Shown here piece after piece: positions 11,041 through 21,146 of a DNA stretch of 64,000 nt (position 1 is its first letter; each line of letters opens with the position of its first letter). Position numbers and translations under genes: made by a program. Source of the DNA: Trematomus loennbergii (Eukaryota > Chordata > Actinopteri > Perciformes > Nototheniidae); contig JAAOOA010000033.1 of NCBI GenBank assembly GCA_012861695.1, positions 21,728,934 to 21,792,933 on the forward strand. The letters run 5' to 3'. Under the pieces are notes generated by a model that was not told where the DNA came from, searched no databases, and saw only the letters and a list, made by a program, of their open reading frames with translations.

Positions 11041-11790
11041 ATCAAGTTTGTGCATGCAGAAAGGCTATGCTTTGGATGTTTGAATAATGGTCATCAGTCA
11101 AAGGGGTGCAATGACAAAGACACATGTGAAAAGTGTCAGAGGAGACATCCAACGTGTTTGCATGATGACAAGTTCAAAGGCAAAAGTTCAACAACCTTTA
11201 ATGGAGACGACATCGCAAAGGACAAAACAGACACCAAAGAAATCGCTAACCATCAACAGAGTCATACAAGAAGGCCCAAGCACACAAACGTCCGCAATCA
11301 TAGCAGTCTGGGTCTCATCCACAAAACAGCCAGAACAAGAAGTTCTCGTTTACGCACTCTTGGACACACAGAGTGACACGACTTTCATTCTAGATGAAGT
11401 GGCCCAAAATCTCGACATAAACAAAGAAAATGTTCGTTTGCGGCTATCTACAATGTCAACAAAGTCAACAGTTATACCCTGTCAGAAACTGACAGATCTT
11501 CAAGTGAGGGGATACGACCTGGAAAAAAGGATTCCTTTGCCACCTCTTTTCACAAGAGAGTTCATTCCAGTTGACAGGTCACACATTCCTACCTCAGGGA
11601 CAGCTCTAAAATGGCCACACTTGGAACAGTTGGCAGACAAGATTCCACCACCATTGGATTGCGAAGTAGGTCTTTTAATCGGATATAACTGTCAGCAAGC
11701 CCTCCTTCCAAGAGAGATCCTATCCGGTGAAGACAATTATCCATATGCACAGTGGACGGATCTTGGCTGGAGTATCATCATTTCATTTCA
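11041..11790 (+). pseudogene. BEL/Pao zinc knuckle and aspartic protease
   Basis: At 11050 the reading gives ERLCFGCLNNGHQSKGC, a CX2CX4HX4C knuckle that binds nucleic acid, followed by a second Cys-rich block CEKCQRRHPTCLH. After a frame change the segment to 11790 reads ALLDTQSDTTFILDEVAQNL, where DTQS is the aspartic protease active site (DT/SGS in most families, DTQS common in BEL). Then follow PLPPLFTREFIPVDRSHIPT and the linker CEVGLLIGYNCQQALLPREI. The frame ends at DLGWSIII, where the RT region would start. Confidence 0.82.
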
Positions 11791-12015
11791 TTTCAAACCT
11801 TTATTTATTCAGGTTGTATCCCATTGAGATCATTGACCTCTTTTTCAAGGGAGACCTGCTCAAGTAGGTTCCACATGAAACATTAAAAACATAAACAGAA
11901 CAACAAAAGGACATCATACAGTAGCATTACAGGGATTACAAATTACATACTATCCACATGCACAGGTACCAACAGCTTCCGATTCAGTTCATTCATCGGC
12001 TCCTCGAATCCAGCA
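11791..12015. repeat. Small insertion in the BEL element
   Basis: The BEL protein resemblance stops at about 11790 and resumes at about 12020. The intervening 225 bp holds TTTATTTATTCAGG and CAAGGGAGACCTG, words I associate with a common fish interspersed repeat. Class not determined. Confidence 0.5.
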
Positions 12016-12029
12016 AAAGACAACTGTGA

Positions 12030-12754
12030 CACAACTAGTCACAGAATCATAGTGCGACAAGTAATACCTGCTTTACAGCCAGCAATTGAGCTGAATAAAG
12101 TACACTGTGTGCAGAACTCAAGTCAAAGAGATCAATCCAACAGACATAATCAGAGTTCTCAAGTCTGATTTCACTGAACACACTACAGAAAATAACCCAG
12201 CCGACTACGCCTCAAAGGGGCTGAGTGCAGTTCAGCTCGAAGAGTCTAACTCGCTAAAAGGACCTGACTTTCTTTTCCAGCTGAACCTCCCATGTGAAGA
12301 GAAGGTGGGAGAAGTAGAAACAAACAATCCTGAACTTCGCAAAGTTCATGTTCACACAGTCAAGTCTATGGAAGAAAATTCAATGGTGAACCGCTTCTCT
12401 AAGTTTTCTGACTGGTCCAGGGAAGTGAGAGCCGTCGCAAGACTCAAGAGATTTGCAGGAGAATCCAAGGGATTTCAGCCAAGAACTAATGAAGCAACTA
12501 GCCTTGAAGAAAGAAGAGTGCAGTTCTTTGCCAATGAATTCTGTCAAAGATGGAAACGAGAATACCTGCTAAACCTCCAACAGCGGCAGACATGGCCAAA
12601 GGCATTACGGAATTCACAAGTAGATGACATTGTCATTCTGCGAGATGACAGCCTACCAAGAAACGAGTGGAAGCGAAAGAGAAAACCACACACTAGACTA
12701 GTCTACCTCGAAAGACCTATTCATAAGGTAGTCACCTTACTTCAGGCCACTTAA
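12030..12754 (+). pseudogene. BEL/Pao remnant: pre-RT linker fused to integrase C-terminus
   Basis: The frame at 12107 begins with VKEINPTDIIRVLKSDFTEH, the conserved stretch just upstream of BEL reverse transcriptase. Within three residues it passes into NNPADYASKGLSAVQLEESN, which normally follows RNase H. The whole RT and RNase H, several hundred residues, are therefore deleted at about 12185-12195. Farther on, EERRVQFFANEFCQRWKREY and LLNLQQRQTWPKALRNSQVD belong to the region after the integrase catalytic core, so the DDE core is missing too. The frame stops at 12754, near the usual end of pol. Confidence 0.8.
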
Positions 12755-13117
12755 GTCCCATACATGAGAGTATAGTCATACACACTGAAAAATACTTTTG
12801 TTGAGTCATTTATATATAAATCCCGAAATACATTTGTGAATCTTTCTGTGTGCATTTATTAATAATGAGACTGATCTGACTCCATACTTCCTTGGCTATG
12901 CTCAATTTCAAACTGTAAATCCACAATGCACTCTCAAATCATTGTAATTTATTTACACAATGGCAGAGAGTATAGTCAAGTGCCTGGCACACAGCCTGGC
13001 GTCAACATATGATATAAAATGCTAATTTTATGTTTTAGAAATAACGAATATCTTACACGGTGGATCCTTAATATTACGTTTTTTGTCAGTATAAAAAATG
13101 TGTGGTCACTTGTTTCT
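12755..13117. other. No gene seen
   Basis: AT-rich sequence between the BEL remnant and a hAT transposase. TTGTTTCTAG at 13108-13117 looks like a splice acceptor just before the hAT coding exon, so part of this stretch may be an intron or upstream region of that transposon. Confidence 0.35.
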
Positions 13118-15160
13118 AGGAAGAGAAGGCAAGATTAGACAGGGAGGAGAGTGAGAGCCAGTTTGAGAGGGACAAGAGTGAGAACCAGGCTGAGATATAT
13201 AGCAAGCCAAATCACACTGACCCAAGAGTCATTCCACCCCAGCAACTTCCAATTAAGACGCTAAGATTTCAGGAGAAGTGGTTCAGGGACTTTCCCTGGC
13301 TTCATTATTCTCCTAATGAGAATGGCGTATTCTGCTATTATTGCATGGAAGCCTTCAAAAGACAGAGTAGCACACTTGCAAAAAAATGGATCAAGCCTTT
13401 GTGTCCACTGGTTTTCGAAACTGGACACACATACCAATAACGAAGTGTTGAAACTCAGCTGTCCACAGCCAAGGAACAGCAGCAAAGAGAGGCAAGATCA
13501 TGTCTGCTCAAAATAGTTCAGTCAATTCGTGATGAAGGCAATCTAAGGCAGCTTCTGCAACTCAGATCAGGGGATGATGATGTGCTGAAGAGATGGCTGA
13601 GTAAGCCCTCAAACAATTACACAAGTGCTGTGATTCAAAATGAGGTTTTGAATATCATGGCCAACTCCATTGTTAGGAGAATTACAAATACAGTACAGGG
13701 GTTGCCCGCACTTCAGTACTCCATTATTATTGATGGAATCCAGGATGTTTCGGGAGTTGAATAAGAGGCCATATGTATCCGTTATGTGGATCATGACCTT
13801 ATCCTCATGAAGACTTTGTAGGTCTATATGAGGTGTCTTCAACGACAGGGAAGAATTTGGCTAAGGTGGCAACTGATGTTCCCCTGCGGTTGAACTTGCC
13901 CTTGTCCTGTCTTCGAGGGCAGACCTACGATGGAGCTGCAAACATGTCCGGCGAAAGCAAAGGAGTTCAAGCAGTTCTCAGATAGAAGCAACCTCTTGCT
14001 TTGCATGTCCATTGTGGTCCTCACTGTGTCAACCTTGTGACTCAGACAGCCTGTAGCTCATCCCCTGTTGTGTCTGATGCACTGAATTTGGTCCACAAAC
14101 TTGGCACTCTCTACCACTAGTCTGGAAAATACAAGACTATTTTAAAGAGATTGCCCAGTCTGAAGCAGGGAGTTTCATATCTCTAAAGCCCCTCTGCCCT
14201 ACACAATGGCTTGTGAGGTTAGTGGCCATTCAGGCAGTTGTAGGACAGTAGGAAAAGGTATTGCTCAGTCTGGAGGAAATGGCTGCATCTGGCTCCTCAA
14301 GAGGACTCCTGGAACGCTTTCAGAAGGGGAACACTTGGCTCTGCCTTCTTCTTGCCTCCGAAGCCCTTAAAGAACTAGAGTGCCTCAACCGCTCCCTTCA
14401 GAGCAAGACTGGAAGCGTCACAGGGATGCTGGCTGCAGTTGATTGCGTGAAAAAAACGCTTAGAGTGAAGAGGTCTGATGAAAGCTTCCATCAGATGTAT
14501 GCAAGGGCCTGTGACATGATCAGTGAAATGGGCATTGAGACTATCCAGATGCCTCACATCCGGAGACCTCCTAAGCGCTACACAGGAAATGCAGCAGCGT
14601 TCACACCAGCATCAACTGAAGAGCACTATAGAATAGAATTATTCAAAGTGCTAGATGCTGTTGATGTACAGTTGACCAAGTGCTTTGACCAGAGCAGCTT
14701 TGATACTCTTAACAAGTTGGAAAGGGTGCTAGTCTCTGGAAGGAAGATGTTGTCAGTCTTTACCCAGAACTGAATCGCAATTCACTGGAGGTGCAGCTGG
14801 CAATGTTTAAGCTTCAATATCCATTCAGCACCATCACTGACGCAGTAAACACTCTTAAAGCTATGCTGCTAGAAGTCTGTGCTCTCTTTACCCAAGTAGA
14901 GTCTTTGGTTAGACTTCTTCTTGTAGTGCCATGCTCCTCAGCCGAAGCAGAACAAAGTTTTAGTGCCTTAAGACATGGCTCCGCTCCTCCATGAGTCAAC
15001 GTCGTTTGAACAATGTGGGTGTCTGTCACATCCACCAAGAGAAACTTGATCAAGTTGACATAGAAGAGATTTGCCAGCTCTTTATCTCTGCAAATGAAAA
15101 AGAAGGCATGTTTTTGGGGCCTTCATTTAGTCAAAGCAGTCTTTCCCAAAGTTAGGGTAA
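13118..15160 (+). pseudogene. hAT transposase, ZMYM1/TTF-finger type, degraded
   Basis: Translation in shifting frames gives a TTF-type zinc-finger start (EKWFRDFPWLHYSPNENGVF followed by CYYC at about 13270-13345). Next come DDDVLKRWLSKPSNNYTS, ALQYSIIIDGIQDVSGVE (a DG.QD block of the RNase H-like fold), RGQTYDGAANMSGESKG.Q in pieces, and a middle helical segment (14261-14773). The C-terminal hATC dimerisation motif SSAEAEQSFSALRH is at 14936-14980. Multiple stops occur (about 13437, 13762, 14040, 14772). This hAT branch is related to vertebrate ZMYM1-like proteins. An intact protein would be about 700-800 residues. Confidence 0.8.
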
Positions 15161-15397
15161 AAATTGGTCACGTACCTGTTTTTATAAGGTCGCCAATTGG
15201 CAGAGTTTTGTAATGTTCTTTTTACAATTAAATAAATGTCATATACATTTTAAATTCATGTTTTGTTGTGTTCTTTATCAGTAGTTTTAAAATGTTGATG
15301 TTATGGCAATTCATGATGTATTTCTGTAAGTTTGGGTCCTGGGGAGACATCAAATTTCTCTTTTGGGTCTCGAGCTGAAAACATTTGGGAACCTCTG
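15161..15397. repeat. 3' part and terminus of the hAT element
   Basis: Non-coding sequence following the transposase, ending TTTGGGAACCTCTG at 15384-15397. This is the reverse complement of a CAGAGGTTCCCAAA-type hAT terminus. I did not find the partner terminus upstream of 13118. Confidence 0.5.
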
Positions 15398-15489
15398 GTC
15401 TAATCTGATTGATAATTTGATAACATTAAATAAATTCATTTAACAGAAATTGCAACTGCATGCAAGCGATGCTTACGTTTAAATAAATA

Positions 15490-15810
15490 ATGAGTGTTTT
15501 TTTTATTAAAGACGGCTCTGAATTAATAATCAAATATGTTTCTTTCTACTGGATGAAATTACAAAATGTACCCATAATTTTCATAATAAATGCACCAGAA
15601 TACAGGAAATCTACTATTTTTTTCCCCAGCATCAACAAGTTAATTAAACTGTCTCTTACACTGCCTTTGAGCAGTGCAGTTTGTGAGAGGGGATTCTCTC
15701 ATCTAAAGATAATAAAAACCAAGTACAGATCTCGTCTGTCACATGCTCATCTCTCAACCCTGGTGCACCGGCTGTACAAGGTTTTGGTGAGTGTTAAACG
15801 AGTGTAATGT
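15490..15810 (+). pseudogene. hATC dimerisation domain of a second hAT family
   Basis: The plus-strand frame contains SINKLIKLSLTLPLSSAVCE followed by RGFSHLKIIKTKYRSRLS and LVHRLYK. The pattern LPLSSAxCERGFSxLKxIKTxxRSRL is the conserved C-terminus of hAT transposases, a different branch from the neighbour at 13118. Only about 90 residues remain. The frame runs into an inverted repeat at 15774. Confidence 0.75.
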
Positions 15811-16021
15811 GTAACGTTAATGTCAGCTATAGCTAACATTAGCTAACAAGGTGCACTCCCGTGTTTTGTTTTAGCAACTAGTTTTCTCGTTAAGAACTGC
15901 GTGATCGCTGTGTATGCTGTGGAACATTAGTGTTGGCAAAGACAAGGTACACAGAAAACTAGTTGCTAAAACAAAACATGGGAGTGTACCTTGTTAGCTA
16001 ACACTCACCGAAACCTTGTAC
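15774..16021. repeat. Long imperfect inverted repeat
   Basis: The left arm 15774-15887 and right arm 15953-16021 are reverse complements over GTACAAGGTTT.GGTGAGTGTTA and AGCTAACAAGGT.CACTCCC.TGTTTTGTTTTAGCAACTAGTTTTCT (given in parts). The left arm holds about 43 extra bases that include a second copy of AGCTAACA. The spacer is 65 bp. It starts inside the hATC reading frame. Confidence 0.8.
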
Positions 16022-16124
16022 TGCCAGTCCCGCAAGCTGGCTCTTACGGAACCTACTAACTCCCCTTTTGTGTAATAGCAGCTCTCAACATGCCCAGACG
16101 TATAATGATTTTCACCTAATTTAA

Positions 16125-16510
16125 AGGTCCCATGTTTTGGCCATTTCTACTGATCATAGTTCCATTGTTGAGGTCTACTAGAATAGATTTACATTGTTCA
16201 ATATTCCAAAATCACATTGGTTTTCTCATACAGCATCTCTGTATAGTATGTGTATTCACTCTCTATCCTACACGCCTTGTTGGAGCTCCTGCCCCCCCCT
16301 TTTCTGGTTATTACCTGTCCCCTTGTGTGTTATGAAGGTCTTTATGCATGTAAACGGTCTGAAGAGTCAAAAACCCTCAAGTACACCCTGTAGCGAGTAA
16401 AACTCTAACACAGTTTATGCTGCCCCAAAACGCCTCGTTGGAGATTTCTCATTTTCCATTGTTTACTTCCTGGGTACTGTGACGTGTGAATACCCAGAGG
16501 CCACACCCCA
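16125..16510. mobile_element. TTAA MITE family 2 (Kolobok-like), partial copy
   Basis: It begins after TTAA at 16121-16124 with AGGTCCCATGTTTTGGCC. It closely follows the copy at 26912-27714 through ACTGATCATAGTTCCATTG, CATACAGCATCTCTGTA and TAGCGAGTAAAACTCTAACA to AACGCCTCGTTGGAGAT. The 3' terminus was not found. No coding capacity. Confidence 0.75.
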
Positions 16511-17240
16511 TGGATGTATAATAAGAACTGGATACAGCGTGGGAGGCGGGGCCTCATTCATTCCTATGAGAGTTGCTCATTGGCGCATGATGATAAAATG
16601 GCCCAACTTTTGAGAGAGCGAAATGTCACAGTTTACCCGGCATGCCTGAGAAGTACCCGTATGTGCGCTCATAGCGCATGCGCAACTTTAACCATGCCCC
16701 CCAAAATGCTCGTTCACATCAAGCACGTCAATTTGCGTACACGTAACAGCACCGCGCGTTCATGACAGCATGGTAATGGATTGTTATTATGATGGATTTG
16801 ATATTAACGAGGCGGCAGCTAGCGGCTAGCTAGTAATTATGCTAATTTACACATCAGTCGTTATGTACTTTTATATTACTCTGATTTAACAGGATCTAGT
16901 GATATCCAAGCAACAGAGCTTAATTTAGCATGATACTTGTGTGGGTTGTACATGAAACCACTTGGTAATATATACAAATATATGTATTTGAATTATGATC
17001 AATTGTGATTTAAATCTTTATCTAAAAGTAAAGCTGATGATGGATTACTGTGGTGGAGTTAACAATAACAATAGCCTATTTCTCTTTGAAATGTGATGAG
17101 AGTAAAAGGATAGTAACTGTGATTCATGTTAAGTACCCAACAAGTAACTAAAACGTATAATACTTGAAGGAAAGGTGTAAAATGTTTCCATTAATACCAA
17201 TATCACACAGTACAACACCCCTTGTTGTTAAATACCAACC

Positions 17241-17244
<4 letters not shown>
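16511..17244. other. No gene seen
   Basis: A CpG-containing stretch to about 16770 (GCGCTCATAGCGCATGCGC) passes into AT-rich sequence. No reading frame with a recognisable protein and no paired terminal repeats. This may include unique host sequence. Confidence 0.35.

Positions 17245-17276
<32 letters not shown>
17245..17276. repeat. (TA)n microsatellite
   Basis: About 32 bp of TA/GTATAT repeat. Confidence 0.9.
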
Positions 17277-17280
<4 letters not shown>

Positions 17281-17324
17281 CTAAAACTGTGTAATATACC
17301 TGGCTGCTAAATCCTCCAAACTGT

Positions 17325-17452
17325 TACACTAGTGTGCCCTTGAGTAAGGCACTTAGTCCTTAGTTACTCCAGGGAGAATGTCCCTGTAATTGGTCATTGT
17401 AAGTCGCTTTGGATAAAAGCGTCAGCTAAATGAAATGTAATGTAATGTGTAT
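17325..17452 (+). repeat. Fish SINE 3' part (V-SINE/L2-type tail)
   Basis: CCCTTGAGTAAGGCACTTAG followed by GTAAGTCGCTTTGGATAAAA and GCGTCAGCTAAATGAAATG, ending in TGTAATG repeats, is the widely conserved 3' half of fish V-SINE/L2-derived elements. The tRNA-like head is absent, so this is 5'-truncated. Confidence 0.8.
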
Positions 17453-18046
17453 TTTGTAAAATGTGTAACTTTTTTTATTATAATTTCTTGTTTTTAATCT
17501 TTAATACTTTTTTATGCATACTTTAAGTAACATTAGGCTGGCTTAGGCTCTTTTCTGCTGTAACAATGTAAATGTATTCTGATTCTGATCTAATTGATAT
17601 GTTTTTGTCACAGTTTGTTTCCCTATATTGCGACACTTGTTTTGTTTAAGATTATTTCTCCTTTTTTTACAGACATCCCCAACCATAGTGGAATGCTGTT
17701 GTAAAGGATTGCATTGATCCGTGCATCAATACCTTCACCCAGCTTGAGGCCTCCAATGAATGAAATCATCTTGTGGCTGGGAAAAATGTGAAAAAATAAA
17801 TCTCACAAAGAGTGACTTTCTGGTGTAATCATTATAATATCAAAGACAAGCACTTTCAGTAACAATATATAAATCATTCAGCAGCAGAGGTTGGGGTCGA
17901 AACAGCATTTCTAACTAAGATGATTACAATATTACAAGTTAAACATCAAGATGAACATACTATTATTAATTTAAAAAGTACATGGGAAACTTAAATATCC
18001 TGCAATATACCATTAGCAGAATAGGAACAAATGTGCCAAAACATTT
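17453..18046. other. No gene seen
   Basis: AT-rich sequence with poly-T runs at about 17470 and 17665. I see no coding similarity and no terminal repeats. Confidence 0.35.
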
Positions 18047-18860
18047 CTAACATAAACATAAACTGAGGGCTTTCTTCCTGAGCCGCTGGGAGTAAAGGTC
18101 CTCCATGGATGGCAGCTCCGTCCTGGTGATGTTCTGTGCAGTTTTCACCACCCTCTGTAAAGCCTTACGATTAAGGGCGGTGCAGCTGCCGTACCAGGCT
18201 GTGATGCAGCCGTGTCCGTGATGGACACCGAGGAACCTGAAGCTGCTGACTCTCTCCACCGTAGTCCCATTGATGGCGATGGGGGCGTGTCCCTCTCTCT
18301 GCTGCTTCCTGTAGTCCACAATCAGCTCCTTGGTTTTGCTGACGTTGAGATGGAGGTTGTTATCCTGGCACCAAGATGTCAGGTTTTCGACCTCCTCTCT
18401 GTACGCCGTCTCGTCGCCGTCTGTGATCTGGCCGATGACGGTCGTGTCGTCAGCACGTAGGCCCGCCTTGTTCAGCTTTCCCGGATTGGCTTTCCTCCAG
18501 TGACATCTCTCATTGATAGAAGATAGAATTATCTTCATCTCTGAGAAGTTGTCACTGAGGGAAAGCAGGTCCTGCTTCATCGCTGTGACAAGCTCCACAC
18601 CTTTGATGTTGCCAAGGTCGTTGCCGCCACAGTGGATGAGCAAGACATCCGGGACTGTTCTTCCTCTCAAGGACTGATAGAAAAAGTGAAGAAGGTTCCT
18701 CCACCTCAGACCACCCTTGCCAAACCACCACACATGGCAATTGAGACCCAGGTTGCTTCCCATGCTGTGTCTGGCTCTTTCTTCCCCACGTCGAACGTAG
18801 CTGCTCCCTATTATCCACACATTGGGACCTAGATAGAATAAAATATATTGAAAAAGGAAA
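18047..18860 (-). pseudogene. Chimeric ORF: SGNH-hydrolase-like domain joined to L2 LINE RT C-terminus
   Basis: On the minus strand one open frame of about 270 codons has two unrelated halves. The first (about 18830 down to 18464) reads NVWIIGSSYVRRGEERA, WWFGKGGLRWRNLLHF and DVLLIHCGGNDLG. The GSS block and the GGND block fit SGNH hydrolases, a domain known in some retroelements. A splice-acceptor-like TTCTATCTAG just upstream (minus) suggests it was an exon, so the ATG at 18883 is probably not real. From about 18463 the frame reads RADDTTVIGQITDGDETAYR, LTSWCQDNNLHLNVSKTKEL and FRFLGV, then GSCTALNRKALQRVVKTAQ: the catalytic end and thumb of a fish L2-type RT. The RT core before ADD is missing. 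Confidence 0.75.
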
Positions 18861-19147
18861 AAAAAGTGGTTACTGGTGATCATCTTTTAGGGCGAGTTGT
18901 CATATTGTTTTACGAAGACTACACAACTTTAATGTTTATATTATATTACATATAACTCTATAATTGTATATAGAATCATGATGAAACTTTATAAGGATTA
19001 AGATTATATATTAATATTACATTAATTAATGCATGACGATTGCATGCATTATTACGAAGCAGGATGTATTAAGTCACTGACTTTTTGTGATAAGGTCACA
19101 ATCAACTGATTTCACTTATCAGATGTAAAAATAAGGTACATATGAAA
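18861..19147. other. No gene seen
   Basis: AT-rich spacer with runs such as TTATATTATATTACATATAA. Nothing recognisable. Confidence 0.35.
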
Positions 19148-19151
19148 TTAA

Positions 19152-20324
19152 CCTCTTAAGCCCTGAGCCTGTTTTTCAGGTCTCAGGCTTGAAAATGACA
19201 TTCCCAGAACAAATGACCATATCTTCCCTTCTAAAAGGGTTAAATTAATAATCTTTATTCTCAAAGTAATTATAAACCTGTGAGTTGGATGTAGAAAAGT
19301 CAGAATCAATATAGATGTTTTTATTTTAAAGAAAATTCAGATTTTACATAGTAAAAAACTGTAAATTATAGTGTCCGTCCAAAAACTATTTTTTACAGAT
19401 AGTGAAAACTACCCTTGGATGATGGGTTAGTAGACTAAAAGCTTTAGGAATCCAAAATACAACATATAATAAGTACCCTGTATCAAGATTGATGCAAAAC
19501 AAGTGAAATTTGACCTTTTTAGAGAGATTTAGCCAAAAAAACCCCACTTCTGGGGTCATTTGGGTGGATTTGCCTATCTCTGGCCCCCCTTGCTCGATTT
19601 TGATGAATGAAAGCTCTTTATAACCGCTAGAGCCAATGGAATCGAGGGAAAGTTATATACACACCAAAACGTTAACAAATAAGGAGTGAGAGTGACGCGT
19701 TACAAAACCGGAAGCTGCATACACTCTGGTGGCTACCATTAGCAGCTAACTTTTCCGCTCCGATTTTTACATAAAAATGGAATTATGGATTATAAATAAT
19801 TTTTTAAAAGGTACAAGTACATTACCAACCTTTGGATCAACAGTTGTAGATTTTTTTTTTTCGTTTTAATGCCATTGAACACGTCTTTTGACCTAATTGA
19901 CAGCTACGGTGAGACGATCTGCCGTAAAAGCCCCGTAAAGGTACGTGTTGTGATGTCTGTGTTTGCTTCCCCTGTCGCAAGTTGGGATCGCTCAGTGATG
20001 ATACTATACCTAAATAATCAGTGGAGTCTCAGCTTTAATATGCTATATTGTATGTGCAGCTACGATAAGTAATAAGGGTATCTTTATCTTGAATTGTGTG
20101 CCGCAGTGCGTTAGATTTTTTTCGCTCAGGGGTCATTTAGACCCTTCTTATGAGACTTGTGTTTTGTTTTGGTAAAATGGTTCATATCTTCAGTTAGCTG
20201 AGATTCTTCTCGTTAATCTGGTGCTACACATTAATAGTTTTCATAAATGTTAAGAAGGCCTGAGACATTATCTCGAAAACAAAAAGTGGGAGGGGTCCAA
20301 TGGGGGACCGCCGTGCTTAAGAGG
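19152..20324. mobile_element. piggyBac-like TTAA MITE, full copy (copy 1)
   Basis: It starts CCTCTTAAGCCCTGAGCC after TTAA at 19148-19151 and ends GTGCTTAAGAGG before TTAA at 20325-20328. The terminal inverted repeat is about 10 bp (CCTCTTAAGC). A subterminal stem CCTGAGCCTG...CAGGTCTCAGG follows the left end. The length is 1173 bp with no transposase. Copy 2 (43885-44966) and copy 3 (59312-59862) share most of the interior. TTAA target plus CC ends fit piggyBac. Confidence 0.88.
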
Positions 20325-20328
20325 TTAA

Positions 20329-21146
20329 AGGGTATGCAATCAAAGAATTACTGAAACAAAATGAATACAAATGCTTTTAAGAACTATACAGCACCTTGTC
20401 CAAGTATGGGGGGGGCCCACTCTCCTTCAGGATTTCCTCTCTGGATGTTGATCCGGCTATTTCTGCCAACTATAAATAAAGTACAAATGATTAGCTCTTC
20501 ACACCTCTTTATAAATAATATGTGTTCTTGAAGATTCTGTATGCATCGTCGTTTACAATGGTAGGGACATTGCATTGGACATTTGTTGTGACAAAGATAT
20601 GTCATTTTAGTTTTTTCATCTCACATTTATAGATTTTAAATTAAAAAATATATATATAAAACGAATTATAAATTCAAAGTCTGGTTTCTAGAAAGTTAGC
20701 TAATGCATACAGAGTTAACATTGCAGAACTGCTGGCATGCATACATTTCTAGCATTTTGGTTAACTATGAAAAGTATGGAAAACTACTGAGCAAACACCC
20801 AACATTAGCTTAGCCACAGTAGCGGTTGCTGATGAGTAGTTTGGCTTATTTTACTATTTTATATGAGAACATGTTACATTACATACAGACATTAAGGAGG
20901 CAGGTTACAAAATCAATATGTTTCCGTCTCTTACCTTTTGGAGCAAACTGTCAAAGTTGTTGATTTTAGTTGAAGTTAGCTTTGTCGTAGCCTCAGTGAA
21001 GTGGCAGTGAACGCTGAACGTGACTGCGTGTGAAGGGGGAGGGCGCGGGGGATTTAGGTCTGGGCTGCGCTAAACTCAGCCTTTCTTTCCAACATCTCCT
21101 GTGTCGGCAATCCAAATCTCTTTGTCTTGCAGCAAGATATTATAAA
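20329..21146. other. No gene seen; upstream region of the THAP9-like transposon
   Basis: Mostly AT-rich. A GC-rich patch at about 21005-21070 lies just upstream of the THAP start codon and could be its promoter region. I saw no clear TATA box or terminal inverted repeat. Confidence 0.35.

Larger units (their letters stand above)
9261..12754 (+). mobile_element. BEL/Pao LTR retrotransposon, internally deleted
   Basis: Order on the plus strand: gag with coiled coil and DUF1759-like domain, CCHC knuckle, aspartic protease, then after an unrelated insertion a short RT/RNase H boundary remnant joined directly to the integrase C-terminus. The protease DTQSDTTF and the GHQSKGC knuckle are typical of vertebrate BEL/Pao. 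Reverse transcriptase, RNase H and the integrase catalytic core are missing. Frameshifts and stops divide the remainder. No LTR pair was found. Confidence 0.85.

Noticed and set aside
18812..18883. ATG at 18883 as the true start of the SGNH/L2 frame.
   Set aside because: The codons before GPNVWIIG are low-complexity and are separated from it by an acceptor-like TTCTATCTAG, so the domain probably started at an exon boundary.
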